Source: Campylobacter sp. CCS1377 (GTDB taxonomy: Bacteria; Campylobacterota; Campylobacteria; Campylobacterales; Campylobacteraceae). From it: a DNA stretch of 64,000 nt. How positions within the stretch are numbered: the stretch's first letter is position 1; the number at the start of each line of letters is the position of its first letter. Positions 1 through 9,269 of the stretch are shown piece by piece. The DNA lies in assembly GCF_040008265.1 (NCBI RefSeq), contig NZ_CP155620.1, forward strand, positions 62,001 to 126,000, in the 5' to 3' direction. A program made the translations under genes and the position numbers. The notes under the pieces were generated by a model that saw only the letters and a program-made list of their open reading frames with translations, was not told where the DNA came from and did no database searches.

Positions 1-968
1 ATTTGGAAGAGATGAAAAATTTTCTCCACCTTTAATATCTGATTTAATTTCACCTGCAGAAATTATGACCATATTATTTTCAACGCTACCTGCTGATGAA
101 GAACCGCCTATTATAGGTCCTTTTGAGATATAATGTTCTGATTTAACTTCTACTATATTACCATTTACCACGCCTTCTGTTGATGAACCGCCATATACAG
201 TGCCAACAGTAATTCCACCATTTAAAATAACATAATTTTGACTGACTAAGCCCTTAAATGAAGAACCTCCCATAATTGTATCTACAACGCCATTTTTAAG
301 CTCGACTATATTTTGAATGGCTTTTCCATTATCTTGAGTGGCGCCACCTACTGCAATGACAACATCTCTATCAATGGGATCTTCTGGGAATATAGGATCA
401 ACAGGATCAGCATCAGGCCATGCTGGTGGCTCATAATCATCAAGAATTTCTTTATAAAATTTAGTTTTTTCTGTATTCATATTTGTATTAATTACAACTT
501 TATTGCCCAAAGCTACGCCATTGAGTTATCACTAATTGTAATTAAATTTGAAACCGTATCTTTGTATTCAGAGTATCCACCATAAACTTTCCATATCACT
601 TGTGCATTATCAATGATAACTTTGTTGTTTGATGAGCTACCTGAATTAGTTTTGCTGCCGTAGAGATTATATATAGTTTGTCCGTTGCTGATTGTGATTT
701 TATTATTCATCATATTTGTATTGCCATCACCAATACCACCTGCAACAGTATCAAACTGTCCTTCAAAACTACATTCTTTGCCATCTATTGTGTATTTATT
801 TTTTTCTTTTATGGTGATAATAGAATTATCGCCTTTGCCTACGATTTGTCCATTATTTAAACTACATTCTTGAGCGTATATTGATGGAGAATTAAATAGG
901 GCAAAAATCAGAATAGCGGAATGACTTAATAAGCGTTTTTTAAATTTATTATTTTGCAAAAATTGCAT
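1..968 (-). pseudogene. Autotransporter-like surface protein, 5' part, frameshifted
   Basis: The reading frame starts with ATG at 966-968 and encodes a signal peptide (Lys/Arg-rich start, hydrophobic core, cut near SIYA-QE). Repeats rich in Asn, Gly, Ile and Thr follow, of the form N-x-I-T-I-S and YGG-S, as in beta-helix passenger domains of Campylobacter autotransporters. The frame stops at TAG (513-515) after 151 codons. A second minus-strand frame is open from about 519 to the window edge and continues the same repeat style (INTNMNTEK, then IMGGSS, VYGGSS, IIGGSS), with an Asp/Pro-rich linker near 370-440. The join needs one missing base or two extra bases near 515-522. The beta-barrel lies beyond the window, if present. 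A frameshift fits a pseudogene or a sequencing error. No long G tract is present at the break, so classical phase variation is unlikely. Confidence 0.75.
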
Positions 969-1402
969 TTTGACCTCCTTTTAATATTTTTAAAGAAATC
1001 CATCGAACCAAATTTTTTTGTTTATGATTTTAAATTGTCCATAAGTTTTTATATTATTACCTCCCCAAATTTTAGATTTTGTATATCTACTTTTTATCTT
1101 TTTTGATAAAAATTGGAATAATTGTAACATATTTTCATAAAAAATAAAAAAATATAAATTTTTATGTTTTTTATCAGTTAAAAAATGATAATGAATAAAT
1201 TTTTAATATATAAAATATTATATAAATTAAATAAAATGATATTGAATGAAAAATTATAATTTTAAATTTTATTAAATATATTTAATATTTTTTAGAATTT
1301 TTAATCAATTTGTTATATTTGAGGCATTTTTATATTTCAAAGTTTTATTTAAGGAGTATTTAAATAAATATTTTACAATTTAAAAAATTTTAAGGAAGAA
1401 AT
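969..1402. other. AT-rich non-coding region between autotransporter and queD
   Basis: These 434 bases contain no convincing gene. They separate divergent genes and should hold both promoters. For queD a TATATT at about 1314-1319 is a possible -10 box. The first bases upstream of the autotransporter ATG carry its AGGAGG-like ribosome site (seen as cctcct around 972-977). A Fur-like ATGATAATGA sequence lies near 1185-1194. Nothing else was recognised. Confidence 0.5.
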
Positions 1403-1984
1403 TTGATTATACGGAAGTTATTTGAATTTGAAAATGCGCATATTGTTAGATTTTGCAGTTCTAAAAGATGCAAAACAAGCATACATGGACATTCTTATAA
1501 GGTTGAAATTTTGCTTGAAAGCAAGTATTTAGATAATGCGGGTATGGTTTATGATTTTGGATTATTAAAAGATGAGATCAAACAAATTGTTGATAGCTTT
1601 GATCACACTATTACCCTATTTAAAGATGATGATAAGGAATATTTAGCACAGATGAAAAAGCATTCTAGTCGCTGGATTTCTTTGCCTGTAAATGTCAGTG
1701 CTGAGAATTTTTGCCGTATTTTTTTTATACTTATTGATACCTTGCTTAAAAAAACCATAATGGTTAATGGAGAAAAGGGTGTGAGTTTAAAATCTATCAT
1801 TGTTCATGAAACAAGAACAGGCTACGCACAGGCTTTTGCAGAAGATGCTTATAGTGAGTTGATGCCTAAAATTTCATTAGATGATATAGAATTTTCACAA
1901 GGAGTAATAGCAGAATGGAAAGACGCAAATTTCTTTGAGAAATTAAAATCAGATTATGAATTTATCAATAAAAAGGAAGTGTGA
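1403..1984 (+). CDS. queD: 6-carboxy-5,6,7,8-tetrahydropterin synthase (QueD)
   Basis: QueD converts dihydroneopterin triphosphate to 6-carboxytetrahydropterin in queuosine (preQ0) synthesis in the cytoplasm. The PTPS family zinc ligands are visible as His13 in FENAH and His28/His30 in HGHSY. Cys23 just before HGH is the likely nucleophile. A DHT motif and an acidic HETRTG region near the C-terminus complete the site. At 193 residues it is longer than the about 120-residue E. coli enzyme because of inserts around residues 70-120. The start is TTG at 1403, chosen because AAGGAAG lies just upstream and no ATG fits. It is followed at once by a lipoprotein gene and a membrane protein gene. Confidence 0.9.
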   Translation: MIIRKLFEFENAHIVRFCSSKRCKTSIHGHSYKVEILLESKYLDNAGMVYDFGLLKDEIKQIVDSFDHTITLFKDDDKEYLAQMKKHSSRWISLPVNVSAENFCRIFFILIDTLLKKTIMVNGEKGVSLKSIIVHETRTGYAQAFAEDAYSELMPKISLDDIEFSQGVIAEWKDANFFEKLKSDYEFINKKEV

Positions 1985-2181
1985 TGAGATATTTTCTAGG
2001 AATTTTTTTAATATTTTTATTCAGCGCTTGCACGCAAAATGATAATGTAAGTAAAAATAAAGCCAACGATGAGGAAGTAGTGCAAATCGAGCAAAATGAT
2101 GAAAAAACCGAGTTGAATGAAAACAATTTACCTTTACCTATAGAAGATGATATCAATCAAAGTTTGCAAGGTTTGGAATAA
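1984..2181 (+). CDS. Small lipoprotein (Cj0158c-like)
   Basis: This is a 65-residue protein starting at ATG 1984; a GTG three bases upstream is the alternative. The first 16 residues form a lipoprotein signal peptide ending in a lipobox (F-S-A-C), so the mature protein would be anchored by a lipidated Cys. The mature part is short, highly charged and rich in Asn, Glu and Asp, with no recognised domain. Its start overlaps the queD stop and its stop overlaps the next ATG, so the three genes look translationally coupled. The C. jejuni counterpart has been annotated as haem-binding, but no haem motif is visible here. Confidence 0.8.
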   Translation: MRYFLGIFLIFLFSACTQNDNVSKNKANDEEVVQIEQNDEKTELNENNLPLPIEDDINQSLQGLE

Positions 2182-2585
2182 TGCAAGCACAGGAATTTTT
2201 TATTGCTTTGCATGTTTATAGTCTGTATGCGAGTGGTTTTTTAATGGCGTTGTATCTTATGCTTACCCAAGATCGTTTAACGAGCGAATTTGTTTTTATT
2301 AAACGCATTCGTTTGTTTTTGCCAATTTATTATTTATTTTTAGCTGTAGTGTTATTTACGGGTTCTTTACTGTTGGCTTTGAAATTTTTTCAAATGAATG
2401 CTTATTATTGGTCTATGATTTTTTCATGGTGTGTTATTTTATTTTTGGCTATTTTTCATTTCAAGCAGTTTAAGACAGCTAGGCGCTTAAGAAGATATGC
2501 TAAATTTAGAAAAATCAGTTTTTTTGTAATTTTTGTTGAAATTTTCCTTTTGTTTTTTCCTACTTTATTGAAAAATTATTTTTAA
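2181..2585 (+). CDS. Small integral membrane protein (Cj0157c-like)
   Basis: This 134-residue protein has four predicted hydrophobic segments (about residues 8-30, 47-70, 75-95, 113-132) and a basic loop between the third and fourth (KQFKTARRLRRYAKFRK), consistent with a cytoplasmic loop. It overlaps the preceding lipoprotein stop by one base and lies 1 base before rsmE, so it belongs to the same transcript. No catalytic motif is visible and the function is unknown. Confidence 0.8.
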   Translation: MQAQEFFIALHVYSLYASGFLMALYLMLTQDRLTSEFVFIKRIRLFLPIYYLFLAVVLFTGSLLLALKFFQMNAYYWSMIFSWCVILFLAIFHFKQFKTARRLRRYAKFRKISFFVIFVEIFLLFFPTLLKNYF

Positions 2586-2586
2586 A

Positions 2587-3249
2587 ATGCAATTTTTATA
2601 CCATCAAGATGCCAAAAATTTAGAGCTTTTAATTGAAAATGAGGCTTTTTTACATCTTAAAGCAAGACGCGTTAAAGTTGGACAAGAGCTTTTTTTGAGA
2701 AATTTAAAAGACGAGTTTTTATACGGCTATGAAATTATAGAAATAGGCAGAAATTTTTGCAAATTGCATTTAAAAAGTCACTCACAAACTTATGAACAAA
2801 AATACCCATTTAGTATAGCTTTGGCTGTGATTGATACGAAAATTTTAGAAAAAACTTTGCCTTTTTTGAATGAGCTTGGCGTGGGGAAATTAATACTCGT
2901 TTATGCGGAGTTTTCACAAAAAAATTTCAAGCTTGATTTAAAGCGTTATGAGAGAATTTTGATTAATTCTTGTGAACAATGCGGACGCACGCATTTAATG
3001 GAATTTGAAATTTTTAAAGACATAAAAAGCTTTTGCCAAAAATATCAAAATGTGATTTTGTTAGATTTTGAAGGACAAAATTTGCAAGAGATTAAAGAGC
3101 CAAAAGAAAAGATTTTTTTCATAGGCCCTGAAGGAGGATTTTCACAGGCAGAACGTAGATGCTTTACGCAAAAAGTAAGGCTTGAATGTCAAAATATTTT
3201 AAAATCACAAACAGCTTTAATAGCCTTGAGTGCAAAAATTTTAATTTAA
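2587..3249 (+). CDS. rsmE: 16S rRNA (uracil1498-N3)-methyltransferase RsmE
   Basis: RsmE methylates U1498 of 16S rRNA using S-adenosylmethionine. The N-terminal about 70 residues resemble the PUA-like RNA-binding part. The C-terminal part is a SPOUT fold with the signature FIGPEGGFSQAE near residue 178 and a hydrophobic C-terminal knot segment. The length of 220 residues is normal for the family, slightly short. Together with rsmI and a TrmH-type gene downstream it forms an rRNA-modification group around rpmE. Confidence 0.88.
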   Translation: MQFLYHQDAKNLELLIENEAFLHLKARRVKVGQELFLRNLKDEFLYGYEIIEIGRNFCKLHLKSHSQTYEQKYPFSIALAVIDTKILEKTLPFLNELGVGKLILVYAEFSQKNFKLDLKRYERILINSCEQCGRTHLMEFEIFKDIKSFCQKYQNVILLDFEGQNLQEIKEPKEKIFFIGPEGGFSQAERRCFTQKVRLECQNILKSQTALIALSAKILI

Positions 3250-3292
3250 CTAAAAATTAGCTTAAATTAAAGTTATTTTTATTTTAATTTAT

Positions 3293-3298
3293 TATAAT
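3293..3298 (+). promoter_or_regulatory. -10 box (TATAAT) of rpmE
   Basis: TATAAT lies in the T/A-rich 89-base gap between rsmE and rpmE, 41 bases before the rpmE ATG. It matches the strong sigma-70 -10 consensus of Campylobacter, which usually lacks a clear -35 box. Confidence 0.6.
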
Positions 3299-3338
3299 TA
3301 CTTCTTATTTTTTTCTAACAATTACTAAGGAAAATTCA

Positions 3339-3539
3339 ATGAAAAAAGACATACATCCAGAATATGTAGAATGCAAAGTAAGTTGTGCTTGCGGCAACAC
3401 TTTCACAACAAAGTCTAATAAAAATGAGTTAAGAGTAGATATTTGCTCTAATTGCCATCCTTTTTTTACAGGTAGCGAAAAAATCGTAGATGCGGCAGGT
3501 CGTGTAGAGAAATTTAAGAAAAAATACGCAATGCAATAA
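3339..3539 (+). CDS. rpmE: 50S ribosomal protein L31 (zinc-binding form)
   Basis: L31 is a small protein of the large ribosomal subunit. The 66-residue sequence has the zinc-binding cysteines Cys16, Cys18, Cys36 and Cys39, which define the C+ form that can store zinc. The start ATG has AAGGAAA upstream. It has its own promoter and its stop overlaps the rsmI start by one base. Confidence 0.96.
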   Translation: MKKDIHPEYVECKVSCACGNTFTTKSNKNELRVDICSNCHPFFTGSEKIVDAAGRVEKFKKKYAMQ

Positions 3540-4363
3540 TGCTTTATTTTATTCCTACTCCTATAGGAAATTTAAGCGATATTTCTTTTCGTACTTTAGA
3601 GCTTTTAAAGACTTGCGAAATTTTAATTTGCGAAGATACAAGAGTTGCTAAGTCTTTAATTGCTTTGTTAAATTCTAAATACAAACTTCAAATTCAGCCC
3701 AAAACTTATCTTTCTTTTCATACTCATAATGAAAAAGAATTTTTTGCAAGAGTAGATATTGATTTTTTTAATCAAGATATTATATTTATGAGCGATGCAG
3801 GAATGCCTGGTATTAGCGATCCAGGACAATCTTTAATACAATTTGCTTGGGAAAATCAAATTCCTTATGAGGTTTTACCTGGTGCAAATGCGGCTTTACT
3901 TGCTATCGTAAGCTCAAGCTTTTGTAAAAAAGAATTTATTTTTATGGGTTTTTTACCAAATACAGGCAGACAAAGACAAAAAGATTTAGAAAAAGTATTG
4001 AAAAATCCTTATCCAAGTGTGATTTATGAGTCTCCTAAACGTATTTTAGATCTTATAGAAAGTATTGCAAAATTAGAACCTCAAAGAGAAATTTTTGCCA
4101 TTAAAGAGGCGACTAAAAAATTTGAAAAAAAATTCAAAAATACCGCACAAAATTTAGTTACAGAACTTAAAAATCATAATTTAAATGGCGAGTGGGTTGT
4201 TGTGATAAAAGAAAATGGGGAAGAATTCACTCAAGGAGCTTTATGTGAGAGTGATATTTTAGAACTTGAGTTACCATTAAAGACAAAAAGTAAATTATTA
4301 GCCAAATTAAGTGGAAAAAATGCAAAAGAAATATATCAAAAACTACATTTAAGTAAATTTTAG
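3539..4363 (+). CDS. rsmI: 16S rRNA (cytidine1402-2'-O)-methyltransferase RsmI
   Basis: RsmI methylates the ribose of C1402 in 16S rRNA. The sequence has the tetrapyrrole-methylase fold motifs: the N-terminal PTPIGNLSDIS, CEDTR near residue 36, SDAGMPGISDPG near residue 85 and the VLPGANA segment. The length of 274 residues fits the family. The start overlaps the rpmE stop codon, so translation is probably coupled. Confidence 0.93.
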   Translation: MLYFIPTPIGNLSDISFRTLELLKTCEILICEDTRVAKSLIALLNSKYKLQIQPKTYLSFHTHNEKEFFARVDIDFFNQDIIFMSDAGMPGISDPGQSLIQFAWENQIPYEVLPGANAALLAIVSSSFCKKEFIFMGFLPNTGRQRQKDLEKVLKNPYPSVIYESPKRILDLIESIAKLEPQREIFAIKEATKKFEKKFKNTAQNLVTELKNHNLNGEWVVVIKENGEEFTQGALCESDILELELPLKTKSKLLAKLSGKNAKEIYQKLHLSKF

Positions 4364-4376
4364 ATATTATTTTTCA

Positions 4377-5057
4377 ATGGTAGTTTATGGCAAACAAATA
4401 TTTTTTTATATTTTAAAAAATCACAAAGAATTAGTCAATGAGCTTTATCTTGCTAAAGAGTGCGATAAAGAGAGTTTTAGGTTAATTGCGAATTCGGGAT
4501 TTAAGGTTAAAAGACTTGATTTTAAAACTGCGCAAGCTTATGCAAAGGGTGGAAATCATCAAGGCTTTTTAATGGATATAAAAGATTATGAATTTGCATG
4601 CTTTTCTAAGGTAAAATCCGCTCAATTTATCGTCATACTTTACGGTTTAAGTGATGTTGGAAATATAGGAGCCATAGCAAGAACGGCTTATGCTTTGGGT
4701 GTTGATGCTTTGATTTATATTGGTGAAAATTTGGCAATGGAAGGAGTGATACGCACAAGTAGTGGTGCGGCGCTTGATTTACCTATAGTTGCAACTAAAG
4801 ATATTTCAAGTGTTTTAAATGAGTTAAAACAGCAAGGTTTTTATCTATACGCTAGCGATGGCAGCGGAAAAGACATACACACGGTAAAAATAAAGGAAAA
4901 AAAGGCTTTAATTTTAGGAAGTGAAGGTTTTGGTATAGCACCAAAGATAGTAAAAAAATGCGATGAATGTGTGGGTATTACAATGAAAAATAGTTTTGAT
5001 AGCCTTAATGTAAGCGCCGCATTTGCAATACTTTGTGATAGGATGGTTAATGGATAA
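4377..5057 (+). CDS. rlmB: 23S rRNA/tRNA 2'-O-methyltransferase, TrmH/SpoU family (RlmB-like)
   Basis: This 226-residue protein has the SpoU SPOUT motifs: VGNIGAIARTA near residue 98, LGSEGFGI near residue 180 and a C-terminal SLNVSAAFAI. It would methylate a ribose in rRNA (G2251 if true RlmB) or tRNA. The N-terminal about 70 residues form the short substrate-binding domain. The exact target is inferred from family and context. The stop overlaps the next gene start. Confidence 0.82.
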   Translation: MVVYGKQIFFYILKNHKELVNELYLAKECDKESFRLIANSGFKVKRLDFKTAQAYAKGGNHQGFLMDIKDYEFACFSKVKSAQFIVILYGLSDVGNIGAIARTAYALGVDALIYIGENLAMEGVIRTSSGAALDLPIVATKDISSVLNELKQQGFYLYASDGSGKDIHTVKIKEKKALILGSEGFGIAPKIVKKCDECVGITMKNSFDSLNVSAAFAILCDRMVNG

Positions 5058-6003
5058 TTTTAACAAAATACAAAATTTGGATTTAAAAGAAGCGGTTCGA
5101 AGAACTCAAATTGAATATGATTTTTTAGAAGCATTGGTACAGAAAGATTTTGCAACTTTGCAACGATTTAATGTCAGAGGCTTTTTAAAAATTTTAAGCA
5201 AAGAATACGACATTGATTTTACTGAATTTATGGAAGAATTCGATGCTTATTTGGAAGAAAATGCATCAAATTTAAAGCCAGCGAGCAAAACCATTATCAT
5301 TCCTAAACTTGATGCGTATGCGAGTAAAAATTCCGGTCTTTGGCAGTGGTTTATAGGATTTATTATTGTTGGTGTAATAGGCGGTGGGGTGTATTATTAT
5401 GATGTGATTTCTTTGATTAGCAATAAAGCGGGTATTGCAAATTCCGAAGAAAGTACTCCTTTGCAAAATGGTGTTGTTGTGGTAGATAATCAATCAATCC
5501 AAAAAGATATGCAAGAAAATGATAATGCTCTTGTTTTGGCGGAAAATGCAGAGGATAATCTCATTGAACAAAATGCAAGTAAAGAACAGGAGCAAGTTTT
5601 GGAAAATAATACTTCTGCGCCGACTTTGTTTGCACAAAATACGGATCAGAATATTGAAAATAATATAAGTCAAGAAGATGTAAATATTCAAGAAGAGCTC
5701 GTAAAACCAAAATTTAGTGAAGCCCAATTTGCAAGCTCGGATAAAATTTGGGTGGGATTTATAGATATAAAAACCCTTAAAAAAACTTCCCTTGTAAAAA
5801 ATAAAAAATTTAGTGTCAATCTTGTTAATGGCGGAGATAGATTGATGGTCATTGGAACTAATGCCATTACAATGATTGATGAAAATGGCAATGAATTTAA
5901 GTATCCTGCAGGAAAGCTAAAGCGCTTTATTATCCGTGATAATACCATAAGAAATATAGATTTAGCTGAGTTTGCAAAATATAATAAGGGCAAGGGATGG
6001 TAA
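5050..6003 (+). CDS. RodZ-like membrane protein (Cj0152c-like)
   Basis: Start ATG 5050 overlaps the stop of the previous gene; an upstream in-frame ATG at 5023 lies inside that gene and is rejected. Residues about 10-75 resemble the RodZ HTH domain, including the pattern YDFLEAL...D...L...NVRGFLK, but the first helix is shortened. A membrane segment follows at about 97-118, then a low-complexity Asn/Gln/Glu-rich linker, then a C-terminal domain of about 75 residues resembling the RodZ DUF4115 domain. RodZ anchors MreB at the membrane in cell-shape control. The assignment is inferred from domain order. In C. jejuni this locus is usually called a membrane protein of unknown function. Confidence 0.65.
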   Translation: MDNFNKIQNLDLKEAVRRTQIEYDFLEALVQKDFATLQRFNVRGFLKILSKEYDIDFTEFMEEFDAYLEENASNLKPASKTIIIPKLDAYASKNSGLWQWFIGFIIVGVIGGGVYYYDVISLISNKAGIANSEESTPLQNGVVVVDNQSIQKDMQENDNALVLAENAEDNLIEQNASKEQEQVLENNTSAPTLFAQNTDQNIENNISQEDVNIQEELVKPKFSEAQFASSDKIWVGFIDIKTLKKTSLVKNKKFSVNLVNGGDRLMVIGTNAITMIDENGNEFKYPAGKLKRFIIRDNTIRNIDLAEFAKYNKGKGW

Positions 6004-6803
6004 GGTTTTTTTTTATTATTGTATTTTTATCAAATCAACTTTTGGCATTAACAGCACTTGAACTTGCAGAGCATATGGTAGATGATGTAAGCAAACAAAA
6101 TAAATTAAGAGCTTTATTTGATAATAAAAATTATCAAGATTCAAATGGAAATTTAGATATTGATAAAATCACAAGAACGCTTAAGATTAATTCTTTGATT
6201 GATTTTGCTTTAAAAGAACCAGCTACAATGCGAATTTCTTTTAAAGCAAAAACTGAGGGAATACTTTTTTTTAAGATTGTTAACGATGCTTTAAATAATT
6301 CAGGTTTTATTTATTTTACTCCCATTGATTTAAGTTTAAGAGACGGCAATATTTTTTATCAGATAGAAGTGCAATCTCAGTATATTCTTGATTCTGGAAG
6401 TTTTTATAATCTTTTAAAACAAAATTCTGTTTTTATTGAAGATGTTCAAAAAGTGGGAGCTTTTGATTACGAATATACTCTAGATTTCTCAAAAGCTTTT
6501 TTAAAACCTAATGTGAATGTGCCTTTAAATGAAGAGGTTGTTTTAGAGAAACCTTTAAGAGATTATATTGTTTTGTTGCAAGGTGCAAAAAGTATAGAAA
6601 TTACCTCAAATTCTATGGATGTATGGTTTGCAAAAATTATATTTTTGGATCAAAATTTAAATTTAATTCGTGCGGTTCAAAGCTCTACGAAAAGTGATAA
6701 ATTTAAAGATTTTATTCCCAGCGGTGCAGTTTATGCTATTATAGGCGATATATTTACTCTTGATAATATACGCAGAGGTTTAACTATTTATCTAAAAAAG
6801 TGA
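5997..6803 (+). CDS. Periplasmic protein of unknown function (Cj0151c-like)
   Basis: This 268-residue protein starts with a signal peptide of about 17 residues (MVRFFFIIVFLSNQLLA). The rest is soluble and beta-rich with no recognised motif. It overlaps the RodZ-like gene by 7 bases, so the two are almost certainly co-expressed and may act together in the envelope. No lipobox or membrane anchor follows the signal peptide. Confidence 0.8.
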   Translation: MVRFFFIIVFLSNQLLALTALELAEHMVDDVSKQNKLRALFDNKNYQDSNGNLDIDKITRTLKINSLIDFALKEPATMRISFKAKTEGILFFKIVNDALNNSGFIYFTPIDLSLRDGNIFYQIEVQSQYILDSGSFYNLLKQNSVFIEDVQKVGAFDYEYTLDFSKAFLKPNVNVPLNEEVVLEKPLRDYIVLLQGAKSIEITSNSMDVWFAKIIFLDQNLNLIRAVQSSTKSDKFKDFIPSGAVYAIIGDIFTLDNIRRGLTIYLKK

Positions 6804-6809
6804 GACAAA

Positions 6810-8015
6810 ATGTTTGAAGAAATTCATTTTAATACCATAGAAAGACTTCCAAATTATGTTTTTGCAGAAGTAAATGCAATCAAAATGGCAGCAAGAAGAG
6901 CTGGAGCAGATATCATCGATTTTTCTATGGGAAATCCTGATGGCAAAACACCACAACACATCATTGATAAGCTTTGTGAAAGTGCAAACAAAGACAAGAC
7001 TTCGGGTTATTCAACTTCTATGGGAATTTATAAACTCCGTTTAGCCATTTGTAATTGGTATAAAAGAAAATATGGCGTGAATTTAGATCCAGATAGCGAA
7101 GTGGTAGCTACTATGGGTTCTAAGGAAGGCTTTGTAAATTTAGCAAGAGCGATTATTAATCCTGGCGATGTTGCTATAGTACCAACTCCTGCTTATCCTA
7201 TCCATACTCAAGCTTTTATCATTGCAGGGGGAAATGTGGCTAAAATGCCTTTAATTTATAATGAAAAATTTGAGCTTGATGAAAATCAATTTTTTGAAGA
7301 TTTAAATAGAACTTTACATGAAAGCATTCCGCGTCCAAAATATGTAGTGGTAAATTTTCCACACAATCCTACCACTGTGACTTGCGAAAAAAGCTTTTAT
7401 GAAAGACTTGTTGCAACTGCTAAAAAAGAAAGATTTTATATTATTTCAGATATTGCTTATGCAGATCTTACTTATGATGAGTATAAAACTCCATCTATTT
7501 TAGAAGTAGAAGGCGCAAAAGATGTAGCAGTAGAAACTTATACGCTTTCAAAATCTTATAATATGGCAGGTTGGCGTGTGGGTTTTGTTGTGGGCAATAA
7601 ACGCTTAGTGGCTGCACTTAAGAAGATAAAATCATGGTTTGATTATGGTATGTATACACCTATACAAGTAGCTGCTACTATAGCTTTAGATGGGGATCAA
7701 AAATGTGTTGATGAAATTAGGGCTACTTATGATAAAAGAATGCATATTTTACTTGAAGCCTTTGAAAATGCTGGTTGGAAGCTTTCAAAACCAAGGGCAA
7801 GTATGTTTGTGTGGGCAAGATTACCTGAAAGTAAAATGCATTTAAAGAGTTTAGAATTTTCAAAACAACTCTTGCAAAGTGCAAGTGTGGCAGTAAGCCC
7901 TGGTATTGGTTTTGGTGAAGCGGGTGATGAGTATGTAAGAATAGCTTTAATAGAAAATGAAAATCGTATCCGACAAGCTGCAAGAAATATTAAAAAATAT
8001 TTAAAAGAAGAATAA
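6810..8015 (+). CDS. Class I/II PLP-dependent aminotransferase
   Basis: This 401-residue cytoplasmic enzyme has the fold-type I aminotransferase pattern: DFSMGNPDG near the N-terminus, NFPHNPTT in the middle and the PLP-binding Lys248 in SKSYNMAGWRVGF, with RIAL near the C-terminus. It resembles AlaC/aspartate-type transaminases. It ends at the base before hom, which suggests a role in aspartate- or alanine-family amino acid metabolism. The exact substrate cannot be read from the sequence. Confidence 0.88.
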   Translation: MFEEIHFNTIERLPNYVFAEVNAIKMAARRAGADIIDFSMGNPDGKTPQHIIDKLCESANKDKTSGYSTSMGIYKLRLAICNWYKRKYGVNLDPDSEVVATMGSKEGFVNLARAIINPGDVAIVPTPAYPIHTQAFIIAGGNVAKMPLIYNEKFELDENQFFEDLNRTLHESIPRPKYVVVNFPHNPTTVTCEKSFYERLVATAKKERFYIISDIAYADLTYDEYKTPSILEVEGAKDVAVETYTLSKSYNMAGWRVGFVVGNKRLVAALKKIKSWFDYGMYTPIQVAATIALDGDQKCVDEIRATYDKRMHILLEAFENAGWKLSKPRASMFVWARLPESKMHLKSLEFSKQLLQSASVAVSPGIGFGEAGDEYVRIALIENENRIRQAARNIKKYLKEE

Positions 8016-9269
8016 ATGAGAGTAGCAATTTTAGGTTATGGAGTTGTAGGAAGTGCAGTTGTAGAAACTTTACTTAAAAATCAAGAGCTTATTAAAGCAA
8101 GGTGTAATGAAGAAATAATCCCTGTTGTAGCTTTAGCAAGAAGTACTAAAAAAAATGCTTTAATACCTGTGGTAAATGATATAGAAGAAATTTTAAACCG
8201 CGATGATATTGATGTTTTTGTAGAGCTTATGGGTGGTATTGAAACACCTTTGAAATTAATTAGCGAAATTCTACAAAGAAAAAAAGCAGTAGTTACTGCC
8301 AATAAAGCTTTGCTTGCTTATCATAGAGAAGAGCTAGAAAAATTAGCCCAAAATACAGCTTTTGGTTATGAGGCTAGTGTTGCAGGTGGAATTCCTATTA
8401 TAAAAATTTTAAAAGAAGGATTAAGTGCAAATAATATTTTTTGCATTAAAGGAATTTTAAATGGAACTAGCAATTATATTTTAACCCAAATGAGTAAAGG
8501 GGGTATTGATTTTAATTCTGTGCTAAAAAAAGCACAAGAATTAGGCTATGCAGAAGCTGATCCTACTTTTGACATTGAAGGGCAAGATGCAGCACATAAG
8601 CTTTTAATCTTGGCTAATATTGCTTATGGTTTGCGTGCAAAACCTGAAGATATTTTAATAGAAGGTATTAGCAAAGTGAGTGATGAGGATATTTATTTTG
8701 CTAATGAATTTGAATACACGATTAAACATTTGGGTATTGCAAAAATTAAAGATGATAAAGTAGAACTTCGCGTGCATCCTGCGATGATGAGTCGTGATAA
8801 AATGCTTGCCAAAGTAGATGGCGTGATGAATGCTATTAGTATTTATGGAGATGTTTTAGGCGAAAGTTTGTATTATGGAGCAGGAGCGGGTGGCAAGGCT
8901 ACTGCAAGTGCAGTGATAGCGGATTTAATAGACATAGCTAGAAAAGAAAAAAATTCTGCTATTTTTGGCTACTTAAATGATACTAAATATAAGCTTTTGC
9001 CAAAAGAAGAAAGCTATACAAAATATTATTTAAGACTAAAAGTAGAAGACAAAATCGGGGTTTTGTCTAAAATTACTCAAATGATGAGTGAGCATGAAAT
9101 TTCTATTGATAGCTTTTTGCAAAAACCTAAAAAAGAGCAGGAAAATTCCGCAGTGTTATTTTTTGTAACACATCAAACTTATGAAAAAAATATACAAATT
9201 TTAATGCAAAAACTTAAAGAACAAGAATTTGTAAAAGATGATGTTTTTATGATAAGAATCGAAGATTAA
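8016..9269 (+). CDS. hom: Homoserine dehydrogenase
   Basis: Homoserine dehydrogenase reduces aspartate semialdehyde to homoserine for threonine and methionine synthesis. The N-terminus has the nucleotide-binding motif GYGVVGSAV, then the catalytic region around GILNGTSNYIL and AEADPTFDIEG, and a C-terminal ACT domain (about residues 340-417) typical of feedback-regulated monofunctional enzymes. It follows the aminotransferase with no gap and overlaps yraN by one base. Confidence 0.95.
   Translation: MRVAILGYGVVGSAVVETLLKNQELIKARCNEEIIPVVALARSTKKNALIPVVNDIEEILNRDDIDVFVELMGGIETPLKLISEILQRKKAVVTANKALLAYHREELEKLAQNTAFGYEASVAGGIPIIKILKEGLSANNIFCIKGILNGTSNYILTQMSKGGIDFNSVLKKAQELGYAEADPTFDIEGQDAAHKLLILANIAYGLRAKPEDILIEGISKVSDEDIYFANEFEYTIKHLGIAKIKDDKVELRVHPAMMSRDKMLAKVDGVMNAISIYGDVLGESLYYGAGAGGKATASAVIADLIDIARKEKNSAIFGYLNDTKYKLLPKEESYTKYYLRLKVEDKIGVLSKITQMMSEHEISIDSFLQKPKKEQENSAVLFFVTHQTYEKNIQILMQKLKEQEFVKDDVFMIRIED

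Noticed and set aside
313-585. Plus-strand open frame of 90 codons
   Set aside because: It runs antisense across the autotransporter passenger, has no ribosome site and unnatural composition.
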